64,000 bases of DNA from ZC4RG30 sp046347045 (GCA_046347045.1 JAXMGX010000007.1:1-64000); one strand, 5' to 3'. Shown: positions 8,325 through 17,220, numbered from the stretch's first letter. Made by a program: numbers and translations. The notes: a model not told the origin generated them from the sequence alone.

Positions 8325-9580
8325 TCGTGATGATCCGGCGCAGGTGATGCGGCCTCACCCGCATCCACCCTGCGCGCCCGCGGAACGGTGTCGCCTTCGT
8401 ACCAGCCAGGGTCGGTATTGCGTCGCGCCCCCGGCCGCACCTTGACCACGGTGAACATGCCACCCATTTCCATCTGGCCGAAGGGACCCTGGCCCACGGC
8501 CATGGGGAGCGTGTTCTCCGGACCCTGGACATGACCCATCCCCGCGTGAGTATTGTGCTCGAACATCCCCGCCTCACCCATGCGCATCACGCCGGGCAGA
8601 TGTTCGCGCATCCGGTCTTCCAGCGAATCCTGTTTCACGCCTACGGGGCTCGCCAGCGCATGCCCCATGGCGTTCATCGTGTGGTGCGACATGTGGCAGT
8701 GAAACGCCCAGTCACCCGGATTGTCGGCCACGAATTCCAGATCGCGCGTCTGGCCCACGCCGATGATCTCGGTCACTTCAGGCCTCCACAGCGCGCGCGG
8801 CCAGCGGCCGCCATCGGAACCCGTGACCACGAACCGGTGGCCATGCAAGTGGATGGGATGGTTGTGCATCGACAGGTTGCCGATGCGGATGCGCACGCGC
8901 TCGCCCTGCGCCACCAGCAGCGGCTCGATGGCGGGGAACACCTTGCTGTTGAAGGTCCACAGGTCGAACTCCGTCATCACGGCCGGATCCGGGCGATAGG
9001 TGCCCGGATGCAGCGCCCAGCTATGCAGCAGCAGCGCATAGTCGCGCTGCACCGGCGGGTCCTGCGCTTCGCGGGGATGGATGATGAACATCCCCATCAT
9101 GCCGAAGGCGAGCTGCGTCATCTCGTCGGCATGCGGGTGATACATGTGCGTACCGTGCTGGCGCAGCGTGAACTCGTATTCCCAGGTCTCGCCGGGCTGG
9201 ATGTGGGCCTGCGTCAGGCCCCCTACTCCATCCATTCCATTGGGCAGCAGCAGTCCATGCCAGTGGATGGTGGTGGGCTCCGGCAGCCGGTTGGTCAGCA
9301 GGATGCGCACGCGATCGCCCTCGACGGCCTCGATGGTGGGGCCTGGCGTGGAACCGTTGTAGCCCCAGCACTTCGCGCGGCAGCCGGGTGCGAATTCATG
9401 CTCCACTTCTTCGGCCACCAGGTGGAACTGCTTCGCTCCACGCACCATCTTCCATTCCAGCGAGCGGCCGTTGAGCGTGTGCACGCGCGCAGGGCTCGAT
9501 AGCGCCGCCTGCACTGCCATGGCCGGGGCAGTGGCCAGTGTTGCGGCGCCGGCCAGCAATGTCCGTCGGGAAACTTTCAT
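8315..9580 (-). CDS. Tat-exported multicopper oxidase (copper detoxification type)
   Basis: 421 residues. Tat signal SRRTLLAG with cleavage near AMA-VQA. Cupredoxin domains carry all copper-ligand motifs: TIHWHG and HMYHPH for the type 2/3 centre, HNHPIHLHGH, and HCHMSHHTM supplying the Cys, His and Met of the type 1 site. A Met/His-rich stretch follows the last motif (MREHLPGVMRMGEAGM region), and the tail is DHHDHR; such segments often bind Cu(I). It probably oxidises Cu(I) or metal-linked substrates in the periplasm. It is the last gene of the copper operon and overlaps the TolC-like gene by 4 bp (ATGA). Confidence 0.9.
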   Translation of the reverse strand: MKVSRRTLLAGAATLATAPAMAVQAALSSPARVHTLNGRSLEWKMVRGAKQFHLVAEEVEHEFAPGCRAKCWGYNGSTPGPTIEAVEGDRVRILLTNRLPEPTTIHWHGLLLPNGMDGVGGLTQAHIQPGETWEYEFTLRQHGTHMYHPHADEMTQLAFGMMGMFIIHPREAQDPPVQRDYALLLHSWALHPGTYRPDPAVMTEFDLWTFNSKVFPAIEPLLVAQGERVRIRIGNLSMHNHPIHLHGHRFVVTGSDGGRWPRALWRPEVTEIIGVGQTRDLEFVADNPGDWAFHCHMSHHTMNAMGHALASPVGVKQDSLEDRMREHLPGVMRMGEAGMFEHNTHAGMGHVQGPENTLPMAVGQGPFGQMEMGGMFTVVKVRPGARRNTDPGWYEGDTVPRARRVDAGEAASPAPDHHDHR

Positions 9581-10938
9581 CGGGGTTCCTCCAGTCCGCG
9601 CTGCGATCCCAGCGCCTGCAGCACATTCACCTGGGCATTCCAGAAATTGAGCTGCGCATCCACGTAACCGGCATAGGCGGCGTATTCCTGCTGGCGCGCC
9701 AGCAGCACGGCGAAGGTGTCGACCAGCATGAAATTCGCCCGCTCGGTGAGTCGCGCGACCACGGCCTCGCGTGCCGGGATGAGTCCGTCGCGATAGGCTT
9801 GCGCCTGCTCGCGCGCCAGCGCCAGCCGCGACAGGTGTCGCGTCAACTCGGCCTGCGCTGCAATCTCCAGTTCGTCGCGCGCGGCCCGGGCCGCCTCGAG
9901 CCCGGCCTCCGCACGCGCCACGGCGCCCTGCCCCTGATGGAACAGCGGCAGCGCGAGTTCCACCGAGGGACCCAGGCGTCTTGCACCATCAGCCTCGCGA
10001 TCGAATGCCACGCCGGCGCGGGAATCGGCCAGCATCCGGTGACGCCGGGTCGCGTCGCGCTGCTGTTCCAGGGCCGACACATGCCGCCGCGCCGCCGAGA
10101 TGTCGAGCCGCTGGTCGAGCACTCGGGCGACCAGCGATGCAGTAGCCGGGGGCGGGGTGGATGGCAGTTCAGGCATCGCCTCCGGCACGGTCCAGCTGGA
10201 CTGCGATGCGGAAAGCCCCAGTACCTGCTGCATGCGCGCGCGCGCATCGGCCTGCGCCATCTGTGCCTCGTGCAGCGCGATTCGCGCCTGGCTGGCTTCG
10301 GCGCGCTGCATCTGCAGTTCCAGCGCACTGATGTTGCCCGCAACGTTGTACTGCCGGGCAAGGTCCGCGGCCACGCCCGCCGCGTCGGCGATGGAACGCC
10401 GCACGGCCACACGCTGGTTGGCCGCCACACAGTCGAACCATGCGCGCTGCGCATCGGCAAGTACGTCCAGTGTCGCCGAGGCCACCTGCTCCTGCAGCCC
10501 GGCAAACTCCGCCGCGGCAATGCGTTGCCTGGCATGTCGCAGCAGCAGATCCGCGAACGAACTCATCAGCGATGCTCCCACCTTGCCGCCCTCCGCGGCT
10601 CCCATCGGCAACAACCATGAGAGGCTCAGCGACGGGTTCTGCAATCGCCCTGCCTCGAACACATCGGCGGCCGAGAGTCCGAGCCGCGCGTAGTGACTTC
10701 TCAAGGCGGGATTGCGCAGCAGTGCGATCTGCTGCGCCTGTTCCAGCGTCAGCGGAGCCGCCAGCCATGTGGTGAGCTGCGCATCGGGCAGTGATGCGAT
10801 GGCGATGCCAGCCGCCGCCCTGGATTGCACGAGCGCATCCACATTGGATCGCCCCTGCTGCAACGGCAGGCTGGTACACCCGTTGGCCACGAATAGAATC
10901 GCGATGACGCCGCCAAGGCGTCCATTGAACCTGGACAT
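9577..10938 (-). CDS. TolC family outer-membrane efflux lipoprotein
   Basis: 453 residues. Lipoprotein signal with lipobox VANGC near residues 17-21, then two repeats of the long helical hairpins of outer membrane factors, rich in Ala, Gln and Arg. CusC-like in plan: a lipid-anchored trimeric channel across the outer membrane. It lies between a CopL-like gene (69 bp upstream) and the multicopper oxidase (ATGA overlap), which suggests a role in copper handling. No RND or adaptor subunit is encoded with it. Confidence 0.85.
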   Translation of the reverse strand: MSRFNGRLGGVIAILFVANGCTSLPLQQGRSNVDALVQSRAAAGIAIASLPDAQLTTWLAAPLTLEQAQQIALLRNPALRSHYARLGLSAADVFEAGRLQNPSLSLSWLLPMGAAEGGKVGASLMSSFADLLLRHARQRIAAAEFAGLQEQVASATLDVLADAQRAWFDCVAANQRVAVRRSIADAAGVAADLARQYNVAGNISALELQMQRAEASQARIALHEAQMAQADARARMQQVLGLSASQSSWTVPEAMPELPSTPPPATASLVARVLDQRLDISAARRHVSALEQQRDATRRHRMLADSRAGVAFDREADGARRLGPSVELALPLFHQGQGAVARAEAGLEAARAARDELEIAAQAELTRHLSRLALAREQAQAYRDGLIPAREAVVARLTERANFMLVDTFAVLLARQQEYAAYAGYVDAQLNFWNAQVNVLQALGSQRGLEEPR

Positions 10939-11007
10939 GAAGATACTCCCGGACCTGCGCCGGCAATGCCGGCTCCGATGGGCTTGCCCTTCAAGGGCTG
11001 GAGCAGA

Positions 11008-11385
11008 TCAGTCGATGGGAGGTCGAAGGTCGGGCGGTCGCGAGTCCGCCGGCACTGCCAGATGCGACAACATCAGCACCATGGATTCCGGCTGCGGCGA
11101 GATGCGCACTATGGCCAATGGCAAGCCGCAGGCCACCGCGCAGTGACAGTCGCCCGTGGCGCAACAGCCGCCCTTGTGCGGCGTGGACTTGTCGGGCGCA
11201 GGCAGCGACTGAACCTCGTGATGACACGGCATGCCGTCGGGCATCAGCACTTCATCGCCGGCCTCGGCATGCTGCACGGTCACGGTCACGGCCGCCGGTG
11301 CTGGCATGACCGTCACGGCCTGAGCAAGACCCGCATGCAGCGGCAGCAGCAGGGCCAGCATCAGCTGCAGCCCGTTGCACCGCAT
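11008..11385 (-). CDS. CopL-like Cys/His-rich copper-responsive protein
   Basis: 125 residues from the ATG at 11385; the frame is open to GTG codons at 11406 and 11424, but a predicted transcription start near 11406 favours the ATG. Signal peptide ends near AGLAQA. The mature part has MPCHH, then a GGCCATGDCHC cluster with four Cys and a His, and ends RPPDLRPPID, the ending seen in CopL/DUF2946-type proteins. CopL proteins are tied to copper-induced expression of downstream copper-resistance genes in xanthomonads. First gene of the operon with the TolC-like and oxidase genes. Confidence 0.7.
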   Translation of the reverse strand: MRCNGLQLMLALLLPLHAGLAQAVTVMPAPAAVTVTVQHAEAGDEVLMPDGMPCHHEVQSLPAPDKSTPHKGGCCATGDCHCAVACGLPLAIVRISPQPESMVLMLSHLAVPADSRPPDLRPPID

Positions 11386-11412
11386 CCTGGCGAACAGTGA
11401 TTTCACCTTTCG

Positions 11413-11441
11413 ATTATAGGCCACGCGCTCAGCGCTGCCAG
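11413..11441 (-). promoter_or_regulatory. Predicted sigma-70 promoter of the copper operon
   Basis: On the minus strand a perfect -10 hexamer TATAAT (11413-11418) follows CTGGCA (11436-11441, 4/6 match to TTGACA) with a 17-bp spacer. The expected start is near 11406, leaving about 20 nt before the CopL ATG. The promoter lies partly within the 3' end of the upstream PRPP-synthetase-like gene. Confidence 0.55.
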
Positions 11442-12319
11442 AACCGCGTCACAGCCCCTGCCAGCAGCGGCGCAAGATCAATCGCATTGCTGGCATGTGG
11501 AATCGAGTTGGTGGTGACGACCTGCGCGGCGCCAGCCTGCTGCAGCGCCGCGAACGCCTCCGGTGCGAACACGCCGTGAACGCCCACGCATACGGGGGGC
11601 GCCGACCCCGCGGCACGGCAGTGACGCACGGTCTCTGCCATGGTCTGGCCGGAAGAGATGATGTCATCCACCAGCACCGGCGTACGCCCCGCACAGGCCT
11701 CTGCGGCCGAACCCTCCACGCGCACTTCACGATCGCCGCGGCGGCGCTTCGAAAGCACCACGTAGCCGCATCCCGCGCCCACCGCCACGCCGCTCACCCA
11801 CTGCTCGCTTTCTTCATCGGGACCGACGACCACGGGATCAGTCACATGATTGCGTATCCACGCAGCCAGCAGTGGCGCCGCCTGCAGCGCCACGGCGGGA
11901 ATGGTGTAGATATCCGACAATGCATGCCAGCGATGCAGATGCGGGTCCACCGTGACCAGCCAGTCGAACTGGCGCGACAGCAGGCGCGCGAAGGTGGTGG
12001 AGGTCACGGCCTCGCCGGGCAGGAAGCGCGCGTCCTGCCGCATGTAGGCCAGATAGGGAGCCACCAGTCCGACGCTGGCTGCGCCCAGATCGCGCAGTGC
12101 ATCGGCGATGAACGCCAGCGGCAGGAAGCGTGGATTGGGTTCATGCAGCGTGCAGAGCACGGCCACTGCCCTGCCCTTCACGTCATCCTCGATGCGCAGA
12201 TACGATTCGGCGTCCGGAAAGCTGCGCGTTGCCAGCCCGATGCCGGGCACGTCCAGCGCGCCACGCAGGCCCGCGGCCAGCAGCTCGTGCCCGGGCATGG
12301 CGAGCAGCGCGCCGTTCAT
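11429..12319 (-). CDS. Ribose-phosphate pyrophosphokinase-like enzyme
   Basis: 296 residues from the ATG at 12319, which overlaps the stop of the upstream phosphorylase by 4 bp (ATGA). PRPP-synthetase landmarks are kept: FPDAESYLRI near residue 34, YMRQDARF, VDPHLHRW (metal-binding region), SKRRRGDREV (catalytic loop with Lys/Arg) and the PRPP-binding loop VLVDDIISSGQTM. It is clearly diverged from housekeeping Prs (about 315 residues), so it is probably a second, specialised copy. Coupling to an AMP-phosphorylase-type gene suggests it handles the ribose phosphate that enzyme releases. Confidence 0.8.
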   Translation of the reverse strand: MNGALLAMPGHELLAAGLRGALDVPGIGLATRSFPDAESYLRIEDDVKGRAVAVLCTLHEPNPRFLPLAFIADALRDLGAASVGLVAPYLAYMRQDARFLPGEAVTSTTFARLLSRQFDWLVTVDPHLHRWHALSDIYTIPAVALQAAPLLAAWIRNHVTDPVVVGPDEESEQWVSGVAVGAGCGYVVLSKRRRGDREVRVEGSAAEACAGRTPVLVDDIISSGQTMAETVRHCRAAGSAPPVCVGVHGVFAPEAFAALQQAGAAQVVTTNSIPHASNAIDLAPLLAGAVTRFWQR

Positions 12320-13818
12320 CGGGATTCCACGCGCAGGATGTCGGGATGATTGCCGGCAAAGGCCAGCGCGTATTCCAGCTCGCCCGGCGCTTCGGCATGA
12401 ATCGTGTACAGCGGCGCACCGCGCTGCACGCGCTGGCCCAGGCGCACATGCAGGTCCACACCCGCCGCGGGCGATTGCGGCGCACCGGCCAGCTTCGCCA
12501 CCTGTGCAATGCGGCGGTTGTCGATGGCCACGCACTCGCCGCTGTGCTGCGAGACTATCGGCCGCGTCAGCGCGGCCACCGGGGGATCAAGCAGGCCGCC
12601 CTGCGCATCACAGATGGCGATGAATTTCTTCCACGCCTCGCCGGAGTCCAGCAGGCGGGTGGCGAGCTGCAGCCCGGTGCCGGGTTTCACCGACGGCGCG
12701 AACTCCAGCACGTGCGCGGCCAGTTGCAGTGCGCGCTCGCGCAGGTCGCCGGGCGCATCGGCTTCGCGGCGCAGTACGGCCAGCACATCGCGGGCCTCGA
12801 GCGCAGGTCCGATGCCGCGACCCACGGGCTGCGAGCCATCGCTGAGCTGCACATCCACCTTCATGCCCAGCGCCGCGCCGACCTTCTCGAACCGTTCACG
12901 CAGCGAGCGCGCCGCTTCCATCGAACGTACTTTTGCCGTGGGCCCCACCGGCATGTCGATCACCACATGCGTCGAGCCCGCGGCAATCTTCTTCGACAGC
13001 ACCGAGGCCACCAGATGCCCTTCGCTGTCGAAATCCAGCGGCCGCTCCACGCGGATCAGGAGGTCATCGGCGGGGCTCAGTCGCACATTGCCGCCCCAGA
13101 CGATGCAGCCTCCCTCGCGCTCCACCACCATTCGCATTTGCGGTACGTCCAGACTGACCGGGGCCAGCACCTCCATGGTGTCGGCGGTGCCCGCAGGCGA
13201 GGTGATGGCGCGGGAGGAGGTCTTGGGAATGATGAGTCCGGCGGCGGCGACGATGGGCACGACGATCAGCGTGGTTCGGTTGCCCGGCAGCCCGCCGACG
13301 CAGTGCTTGTCCACCACCACCGGTGCACTCCACGACAGCCGCTCGCCGGTATCGACCATGGCGCGGGTGAGCGACAGGGTTTCGTCCGCATCCATGCGAT
13401 CGCCCGCGCAGGCGGTTACCAACGCGGCCAGGTGCAGGTTCGAGTAATGTCCGTTGACGATGTCGGTGACGATGTCGTGCCAGGCCGCTTCACCGATGCG
13501 CTGCCCGTACACCTTGGCGCGCAGCGCGCTCACCGACTCCAGCGGATCGGGGTGCCCCACGTGAATGCGCGCGCCTTCGTGTGCGCCCAGGGCGAGCCAG
13601 GCGCTTTCGGAAAGACTGGCCTCGCCATCGCGCAGCATCTGCGGCGCGACCACGTTCAGCGTCGCGATGAGATGTCGCTCGCCCAGCGACACCCTCACCC
13701 GCGACTGCGCCACGAAGCCTTCGGAACGACATACATGGCAATTGCGGTTCATGTAGAGAACCGCCTCGTGATAGGTATCGATGCCCAGTCGTCTGAGCGT
13801 CAGCGTGCTGTTGGCCAC
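12316..13818 (-). CDS. AMP phosphorylase / thymidine phosphorylase family protein
   Basis: 500 residues, GTG start. The length and the segment KTSSRAITSPAGTAD match the archaeal AMP-phosphorylase-type branch (about 500 residues) rather than E. coli DeoA (440). DKHCVGGLPGNRTT is the phosphate-binding region, and the C-terminal third holds the lipoyl-like domain of the family (QRVQRGAPLYTIHAEAPGE). The N-terminus LTLRRLGIDTYHEAVLYMNRNC is the extra domain of this branch. The expected reaction is phosphorolysis of a nucleoside 5'-monophosphate or nucleoside to base plus ribose phosphate. It is coupled to the PRPP-synthetase-like gene. Confidence 0.85.
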   Translation of the reverse strand: MANSTLTLRRLGIDTYHEAVLYMNRNCHVCRSEGFVAQSRVRVSLGERHLIATLNVVAPQMLRDGEASLSESAWLALGAHEGARIHVGHPDPLESVSALRAKVYGQRIGEAAWHDIVTDIVNGHYSNLHLAALVTACAGDRMDADETLSLTRAMVDTGERLSWSAPVVVDKHCVGGLPGNRTTLIVVPIVAAAGLIIPKTSSRAITSPAGTADTMEVLAPVSLDVPQMRMVVEREGGCIVWGGNVRLSPADDLLIRVERPLDFDSEGHLVASVLSKKIAAGSTHVVIDMPVGPTAKVRSMEAARSLRERFEKVGAALGMKVDVQLSDGSQPVGRGIGPALEARDVLAVLRREADAPGDLRERALQLAAHVLEFAPSVKPGTGLQLATRLLDSGEAWKKFIAICDAQGGLLDPPVAALTRPIVSQHSGECVAIDNRRIAQVAKLAGAPQSPAAGVDLHVRLGQRVQRGAPLYTIHAEAPGELEYALAFAGNHPDILRVESR

Positions 13819-13868
13819 GTATGCAGGATACCGCTAGCGGCTGCCGCTCACGGTTCCATGGGAATGGC

Positions 13869-13901
13869 GGGCCCGCCTCGCGGCGCCGCCTTGGCGGGCC
13901 C
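13869..13901. terminator. Strong GC hairpin between glutathione peroxidase and phosphorylase genes
   Basis: A perfect 9-bp inverted repeat GGGCCCGCC / GGCGGGCCC encloses a 15-base loop. It follows the glutathione peroxidase stop and precedes the phosphorylase start, both on the minus strand. There is no T tract, so intrinsic termination is uncertain. Confidence 0.35.
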
Positions 13902-13911
13902 TGGTCACCGG

Positions 13912-14505
13912 CTACTTCAGCAGCGCTTCCACTGCCGCGGTGAATTCGGAGGATTCCGGCGTCACGCGACTGTCCAGATGCTGCAGTACCCTGCCATCGG
14001 CGCTCACCAGATACTTGTTGAAGTTCCAGGCCGGCGCCTTGGTCTGGCGCGCCAGCTCCTGGAACACCGGGTTGGATTCAGTGCCCTTCACATGCGTGGG
14101 CGCCAGCATGGTGAAGGTGACGCCATTGTTCAGGAAGCAGATCTCTGCGGCCTTGCCCTCGTCGGCGTCTTCCTGGTTGAAGTCATCCGAGGCGAAGCCG
14201 ACCACGACGAGGCCGCGGCTCTTGTACTTCTGATACGCGGCTTCCAGTCCCTTGAACTGCGGTGTGTAACCACAGTGGCTGGCCGTGTTGACGATGAGCA
14301 GCGGCTTGCCCGCGAAGGCCTGACAGATATTCACCTTCTGCGAGGAATGCAGCTTGCGGTAATCCTGGTTGAGCCACGCCGGGCAGGATGCAGCCTGCGG
14401 GGCGGGTGCGGCGGCAGGCGTATTGGCGGCCGAAACAGGAGACGAAGCGGCACCGCAGGTCAGAAACGCGGCGGTCACGAACAGGGCCGGTACAGCAATG
14501 CGCAT
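13912..14505 (-). CDS. Secreted glutathione peroxidase family protein
   Basis: 197 residues with a GGAGGGA ribosome-binding site. A signal peptide (cleavage near PVSA) precedes the thioredoxin-fold domain, so the enzyme is probably periplasmic. The active-site motif VNTASHCGYTPQF carries the peroxidatic Cys in place of selenocysteine; WNFNKYLV supplies the conserved Trp and Asn. It should reduce peroxides using a thiol donor, more likely thioredoxin-like than glutathione in the periplasm (inference). An additional SCPAWL segment before the domain adds a Cys. Confidence 0.87.
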   Translation of the reverse strand: MRIAVPALFVTAAFLTCGAASSPVSAANTPAAAPAPQAASCPAWLNQDYRKLHSSQKVNICQAFAGKPLLIVNTASHCGYTPQFKGLEAAYQKYKSRGLVVVGFASDDFNQEDADEGKAAEICFLNNGVTFTMLAPTHVKGTESNPVFQELARQTKAPAWNFNKYLVSADGRVLQHLDSRVTPESSEFTAAVEALLK

Positions 14506-14564
14506 GGGAATCCCTCCGGTTGAAGCTCGAGACTAGCAAACCGACAGCCAGGCAGGTACTGCAT

Positions 14565-15227
14565 TCAGCGGAACCGTGCGGGAATGGCATCCGCGAACGG
14601 ATAGTACTGGAACCAGGGTCTTGCCTCGTCGTGCACACGCTGCACCGAAGGCCGTGCCACCAGGCGCTCGAAATAGGCGGCAAGGCGCGGACAAGTCGCC
14701 GGAATGGGGCGCAGCGTGCTGGCATAGAACAGCGCCGGCGTCGCGGCGCAATCCGCCAGCGTGAAATCGCTGCCGGCCAGCCACTCATGCTCCGCCAACT
14801 GCGCTTCCAGAACGCCGTAGGCAGCATCCAGCAAGGCGCGCTGTGGCTCCAGGTTGCCGCGTTCGTCGTGGATGCGATCGGCGACGATGCGCTGCATGGG
14901 CGCGTGCACGTAGTTGTCGACGATGCGGTCCCACAATCGCACCGGCAAGGCGGCATCGCCATCCAGCGGCAGCAGCGGATGCGTCGAGGGATAGTGGCGA
15001 TCCACATGCTCGATGATCACGCTGGACTCCGGCAGCACGACGTTGCGCTCGTCGTCCCGCAGCACCGGGAACTTGGTCACCGGCCACAGGGCGGCAAGCT
15101 CCGCGCGGTCTGCGGCTTCGCCGAGGTTGATCAACCGCCTTTCGAAGTGCACGCCGTTCTCGTACAGCGCGATCAGCACCTTGTGGCAGTATGAGGAGAG
15201 CGGGTGGTAGTACAGCGTCAGTGACAT
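14565..15227 (-). CDS. Glutathione S-transferase family protein
   Basis: 220 residues. N-terminal thioredoxin-like domain begins LYYHPLSSYCHKVLIAL, with Ser/Cys candidates for the catalytic position, and the cis-Pro/glutathione motif FPVLRDDERN...LPESSVII. C-terminal helical domain includes LAGSDFTLADCAATP, the usual GST N-capping box. A GGAG site precedes the ATG. It lies 49 bp downstream of the AHSA1-domain gene and may be cotranscribed. Substrate unknown. Confidence 0.88.
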   Translation of the reverse strand: MSLTLYYHPLSSYCHKVLIALYENGVHFERRLINLGEAADRAELAALWPVTKFPVLRDDERNVVLPESSVIIEHVDRHYPSTHPLLPLDGDAALPVRLWDRIVDNYVHAPMQRIVADRIHDERGNLEPQRALLDAAYGVLEAQLAEHEWLAGSDFTLADCAATPALFYASTLRPIPATCPRLAAYFERLVARPSVQRVHDEARPWFQYYPFADAIPARFR

Positions 15228-15276
15228 GTCAGGCTCCGTGTCGAAAGCGATGGTGGCCGCTCGTCGCGGACGGCAA

Positions 15277-15720
15277 TCAGCCGGGAATCTCCGGTTCCAC
15301 CAGTCGTGCCAGATTACGCAGCGATTCCTGCCAGCCCAGATAGCAACCTTCCAGCGGGATCACGTCGGGAAGCCCCTCCTGCACAATGTGGACTTCGGTA
15401 CCCACCGAGCAGGCGCGCAGCGTGACTGTCACGGTGATGACTCCGGGCAGGTTCGGATCCTCGAATACATCGGTGTAGCGGAGGCGCTCATTCGGCACCA
15501 GCTCGAGGAACTCGCCGCCGAAGGCATGCGTGGTGCCGGTGCTGAAGTTGGTGAATGACATGCGGTAGCGACCGCCGACCTTGGCCTCGAGGGAATGCAT
15601 GTGCCCCGTGAAGCCATTGGGTGGCAACCAGCGCGCCAGCGCATCGGCATCGAGGAAGGCGCGGTAGACCTTTTCGGGCTTCGTGGCCAGCACGCGGTGC
15701 AGTCGTACGGTATTTGGCAT
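15277..15720 (-). CDS. SRPBCC/AHSA1-domain protein
   Basis: 147 residues with an AAGGAGAA site before the ATG. It is a single START-like domain of the AHSA1 (Aha1 C-terminal-like) group: RVLATKPEKVYRAFLDADALARWLPP near the start and a C-terminal helix GWQESLRNLARLVEPE. Such bacterial proteins bind hydrophobic ligands or occur with GST-like genes; the GST gene follows directly. No specific function can be assigned. Confidence 0.85.
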   Translation of the reverse strand: MPNTVRLHRVLATKPEKVYRAFLDADALARWLPPNGFTGHMHSLEAKVGGRYRMSFTNFSTGTTHAFGGEFLELVPNERLRYTDVFEDPNLPGVITVTVTLRACSVGTEVHIVQEGLPDVIPLEGCYLGWQESLRNLARLVEPEIPG

Positions 15721-15920
15721 GGGTTCTCCTTGAAATGTTGCCAGGGACGACTCAGGTCTGGTTCCCGCAGTTCAACATCCATTTCACGCAAAATCTGTCG
15801 GTGAAGCTGCCGATATGACCGCCTCCCGCCAGACGCGAAGCTATACTGCCGCGCTGGTCAAGGATATCCCATGCGTGTGCCGGCACTGCTGCGGCGCGTA
15901 ACTGGGTATTCTTGCCGCGC

Positions 15921-17084
15921 ATGACTCCTGCGCGCCGCATCGCCCACCTCGACATGGATGCGTTCTACGCCTCCGTGGAACTGCTGCGTTATCCACAGCT
16001 CAAGGGCCTGCCGGTGGTGATCGGCGGCCGGCGTCGCAGCGCGGACGATGTCCTTTCGCAGGCGCCGCTGGATGCGATCCCCGTGGATGCCTTTCCGAGG
16101 ATTTCCGGCTACGTGGGCCGCGGCGTGATCACCACCGCCACCTATCCTGCGCGGCAGTTCGGCGTAGGCTCCGCGATGGGCATCATGAAGGCGGCGCGGC
16201 TGTGCCCGCACGCCATTCTGCTGCCGGTGGACTTCGACGAGGTACGGCGGATGTCGCGACTGTTCAAGCGCACCATCGTCGACATCGCGCCAGTGATGGA
16301 GGACCGCGGCATCGACGAGGTGTACATCGACCTCACCGACGTGCCGGGCAGCGATGAAGAAGGCGGGCGCGTGCTCGCCCGGCACATCCAGCGCCGCATC
16401 TTCGAGGAGACACGGCTCACGTGTTCGATCGGCGTGGCGCCGAACAAGCTGCTCGCCAAGCTCGCCAGCGAATTCGACAAACCCAATGGGGTGTCGACAG
16501 TGACCATGGATGACCTGCAGTCGCGCATCTGGCCGCTGCCCTGTCGCAAGGTCAACGGCATCGGTCCGCGCACCGATGACCGGCTCAAGTCCTTCAACGT
16601 GAACACCGTGGGCGACATCGCGGCGAAGGAGCTGGACTGGCTGATCGAGCACTTCGGCAACAGCCATGGCGCGTGGCTGCATGCAGCAAGCTGGGGCCGC
16701 GACGAGCGCCCCGTGGTGACGCACAGCGAACCGGTGAGCTTCAGCCGCGAGACCACCTTCGAACGCGACCTGCATGCGGTGCGGGACCGTGCAGAACTCG
16801 GCGGCGTATTCACGCAGCTTTGCGAGCAGGTGGCGGCGGATCTGGCGCGCAAGGGTTACGTCGGGCGGACCATCGGCATCAAACTGCGCTTCGACAACTT
16901 CAAGGCCGTGACCCGCGACACCACCATCGACGAGCACACGGCCGATGCCGCGATCATCCGGCGTCAGGCGGGCCTGAACCTGAAGCGCGTCGATCTGTCG
17001 CGGCGCATCCGCCTGCTGGGCGTGCGCGTCGGCAAGGTGATCAAGGTACCAGACAGCGGAATGAAGTCCGGATCGGCGCAATAG
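15921..17084 (+). CDS. dinB: DNA polymerase IV (Y family)
   Basis: 387 residues from the ATG at 15921 (a TTG at 15912 is in frame but adds nothing conserved). Catalytic motifs: HLDMDAFYASVE (first metal-binding Asp), GIDEVYIDLTD (Asp-Glu pair), SIGVAPNKLLAKLASEFDKPNG and a helix-hairpin-helix at KVNGIGPRTDDRL. The C-terminal little-finger domain ends in the canonical RLLGVRVGKV. It performs error-prone translesion synthesis. About 25 extra residues (around 37-62) lie in the fingers just before RGVITTATYPAR compared with E. coli DinB. No clear LexA box was identified upstream. Confidence 0.93.
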   Translation: MTPARRIAHLDMDAFYASVELLRYPQLKGLPVVIGGRRRSADDVLSQAPLDAIPVDAFPRISGYVGRGVITTATYPARQFGVGSAMGIMKAARLCPHAILLPVDFDEVRRMSRLFKRTIVDIAPVMEDRGIDEVYIDLTDVPGSDEEGGRVLARHIQRRIFEETRLTCSIGVAPNKLLAKLASEFDKPNGVSTVTMDDLQSRIWPLPCRKVNGIGPRTDDRLKSFNVNTVGDIAAKELDWLIEHFGNSHGAWLHAASWGRDERPVVTHSEPVSFSRETTFERDLHAVRDRAELGGVFTQLCEQVAADLARKGYVGRTIGIKLRFDNFKAVTRDTTIDEHTADAAIIRRQAGLNLKRVDLSRRIRLLGVRVGKVIKVPDSGMKSGSAQ

Positions 17085-17220
17085 CCGCAGGCGCGCCGCA
17101 GTCTCGACGACTGCTGTCGGACTGGTCCGGCCCGCCGACATGCCTCCGGCCGGTTCTGGCACCGCACTGGTTGTATCAGATTGCATCGCAGGGCTTTTCT
17201 GCAATGCACAGAGGTGCAAC

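Noticed and set aside
12130..14523. 797-codon plus-strand frame across the phosphorylase and peroxidase genes
   Set aside because: It spans two well-supported genes on the opposite strand and has no recognisable domain.
15842..15847. TATACT as a dinB promoter -10
   Set aside because: No acceptable -35 hexamer lies 16-18 bp upstream, and no LexA-type dyad accompanies it.
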